Under the pieces are notes generated by a model. That model was not told where the DNA came from. It ran no database searches and was given only the letters and a program-made list of their open reading frames with translations. A stretch of DNA of 64,000 nucleotides. It comes from Plantago ovata. Its lineage: Eukaryota > Streptophyta > Magnoliopsida > Lamiales > Plantaginaceae. Of this stretch, positions 63,181 through 64,000 are shown in pieces. Where the stretch lies: positions 52,317,253 to 52,381,252 of the forward strand of contig CM051458.1 in the NCBI GenBank assembly GCA_028274465.1, in the 5' to 3' direction. Every line of letters starts with the position of its first letter. The stretch's first letter is position 1. Made by a program: the position numbers and the translations under genes.

Positions 63181-64000
63181 TGATGAACGAGATTGTCAGA
63201 CTCAATTAATCATATAAATATGTTTTTAGCCAAAGGCAACTCACAACTACAACGAAAACCAAGGCACGTAGTGTAGAAGTAAGATAACCTCGAGTGTCGA
63301 TCTCTAAGGACTATAACTAGCTTTATCTAATTTAACTTAAACTATAAATCAGGAATCAAGCAAAGCACTGATTTTTCTTACCAATATAATGGAAGTTAGT
63401 GATAGTATGATCATTCAAAGCAACGAGTAATAATCAGGCATGAAGTACTTGAAGTTTGTATAGAAGTCTATGATCGTGAATTGTCCTATGTGTTCCTTTC
63501 AATTCAACACTACGAAGATAGATGGCTTAGATAGATCAAAGAGATAAAACAATAAATCAAGTCTTAAACGCGCGAAGCCACTCATGCATAATTAAGAACC
63601 CTAGCTAAGAAATCACATACTATCACCAACGATAGATTTAGCTACTCATAGATAAATTGCAATCAACAAGAATCAAAGCAAGATTGAATGAAAACATGTT
63701 GAATGAAATAAATAAAAGCAGAAAAATCGTGAGATACAAGTTACCAACGAAGGTTGTCAATCTCCGATGAATTGCTAACTCATAAGCAAGAATTGAGAAT
63801 CAACGATGTCCAATCTCTATGCTTAATCTTCCAAAACAATAGGAAAAAGAGTCTTCTATGCTAATAATTCCCAGAACAGGCTCTGGAGAATTTGTCTCTC
63901 AAAATCAGGTGAAAAGGTCTGAAAAACGTAGAAAATAGGCGAAACTATATATATAGTGGGGAAATTGGGGGGCAAATCGCCTGGGGTCCCAGGCGAACCG
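63181..64000 (-). mobile_element. TR-GAG-3 LTR, cut by window end
   Basis: It begins TGATGAACGAG immediately after SIRE-A RT and follows the TR-GAG-2 left LTR (compare 53850-54640) with moderate divergence, including a TATATATATAGTGG block near 63945 and GGGCAAATCGCC/CAGGCGAACC palindrome remains at the end. Orientation is as in the other two. The putative TSD is AACAG (63176-63180); its partner lies outside the window. Confidence 0.85.

Overview
This window is a repeat-dense stretch of nuclear DNA from a flowering plant, most likely a eudicot (inference). The evidence is the mix of element families: Sirevirus-type Copia, Athila-related and Tat-type Gypsy, and Pong-like PIF/Harbinger. Primer sites match plant initiator tRNA-Met and tRNA-Asp, and a plant-type antisense gene lies inside the Gypsy element. 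I find no host gene. Nearly every base belongs to a transposable element, and most boundaries are fixed by LTR termini plus 5-bp (LTR elements) or 3-bp (Harbinger) target-site duplications (TSDs).

Region 1 (1-10575) lies mostly on the minus strand. A decayed Copia element (Copia-1, 784-10028) carries a complete two-gene Pong-like DNA transposon (5326-9225, TSD TAA) inside its 5' LTR. Its 3' LTR is cut at 784 by the LTR of a Sirevirus (SIRE-C, 1-783). Copia-1 itself lies next to an older reversed Sirevirus LTR fragment (10034-10392). A LINE reverse-transcriptase fragment follows (10396-10575).

Region 2 (10576-64000) is one old Sirevirus, SIRE-A, on the plus strand, split by five later insertions: SIRE-B (13039-31645, TSD CTCTT), TR-GAG-1 (32681-38682, TSD AAGCC), a Tat-type Gypsy element (39399-53059, TSD CGGTG), TR-GAG-2 (53850-61967, TSD GTTAT) and TR-GAG-3 (63181 to the window end). 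Read across the insertions, SIRE-A gives LTR, primer site, gag, protease, integrase and the start of reverse transcriptase. Its 3' end is outside the window.

SIRE-B has both LTRs, primer site, gag and pol, then about 9 kb downstream of pol. That part has its own TATA box, a region resembling the 'putative plant transposon protein' domain, three short phase-0 introns and a long coiled-coil tail. A 100-N gap at 25408-25507 is flanked by two noisy copies of the same ~2.9 kb, which looks like a false duplication between unmerged contig ends. The Tat element encodes gag, protease, RT, two RNase H domains and integrase. On the opposite strand it carries a spliced gene with its own TATA box. The TR-GAG elements encode only gag and protease and lack RT and integrase, so they should depend on an autonomous, probably Athila-like, partner.

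Most retrotransposon reading frames carry stops or single-base frameshifts. The two Pong genes are the only intact, full-length pair. Some SIRE-B frameshifts may be consensus errors.
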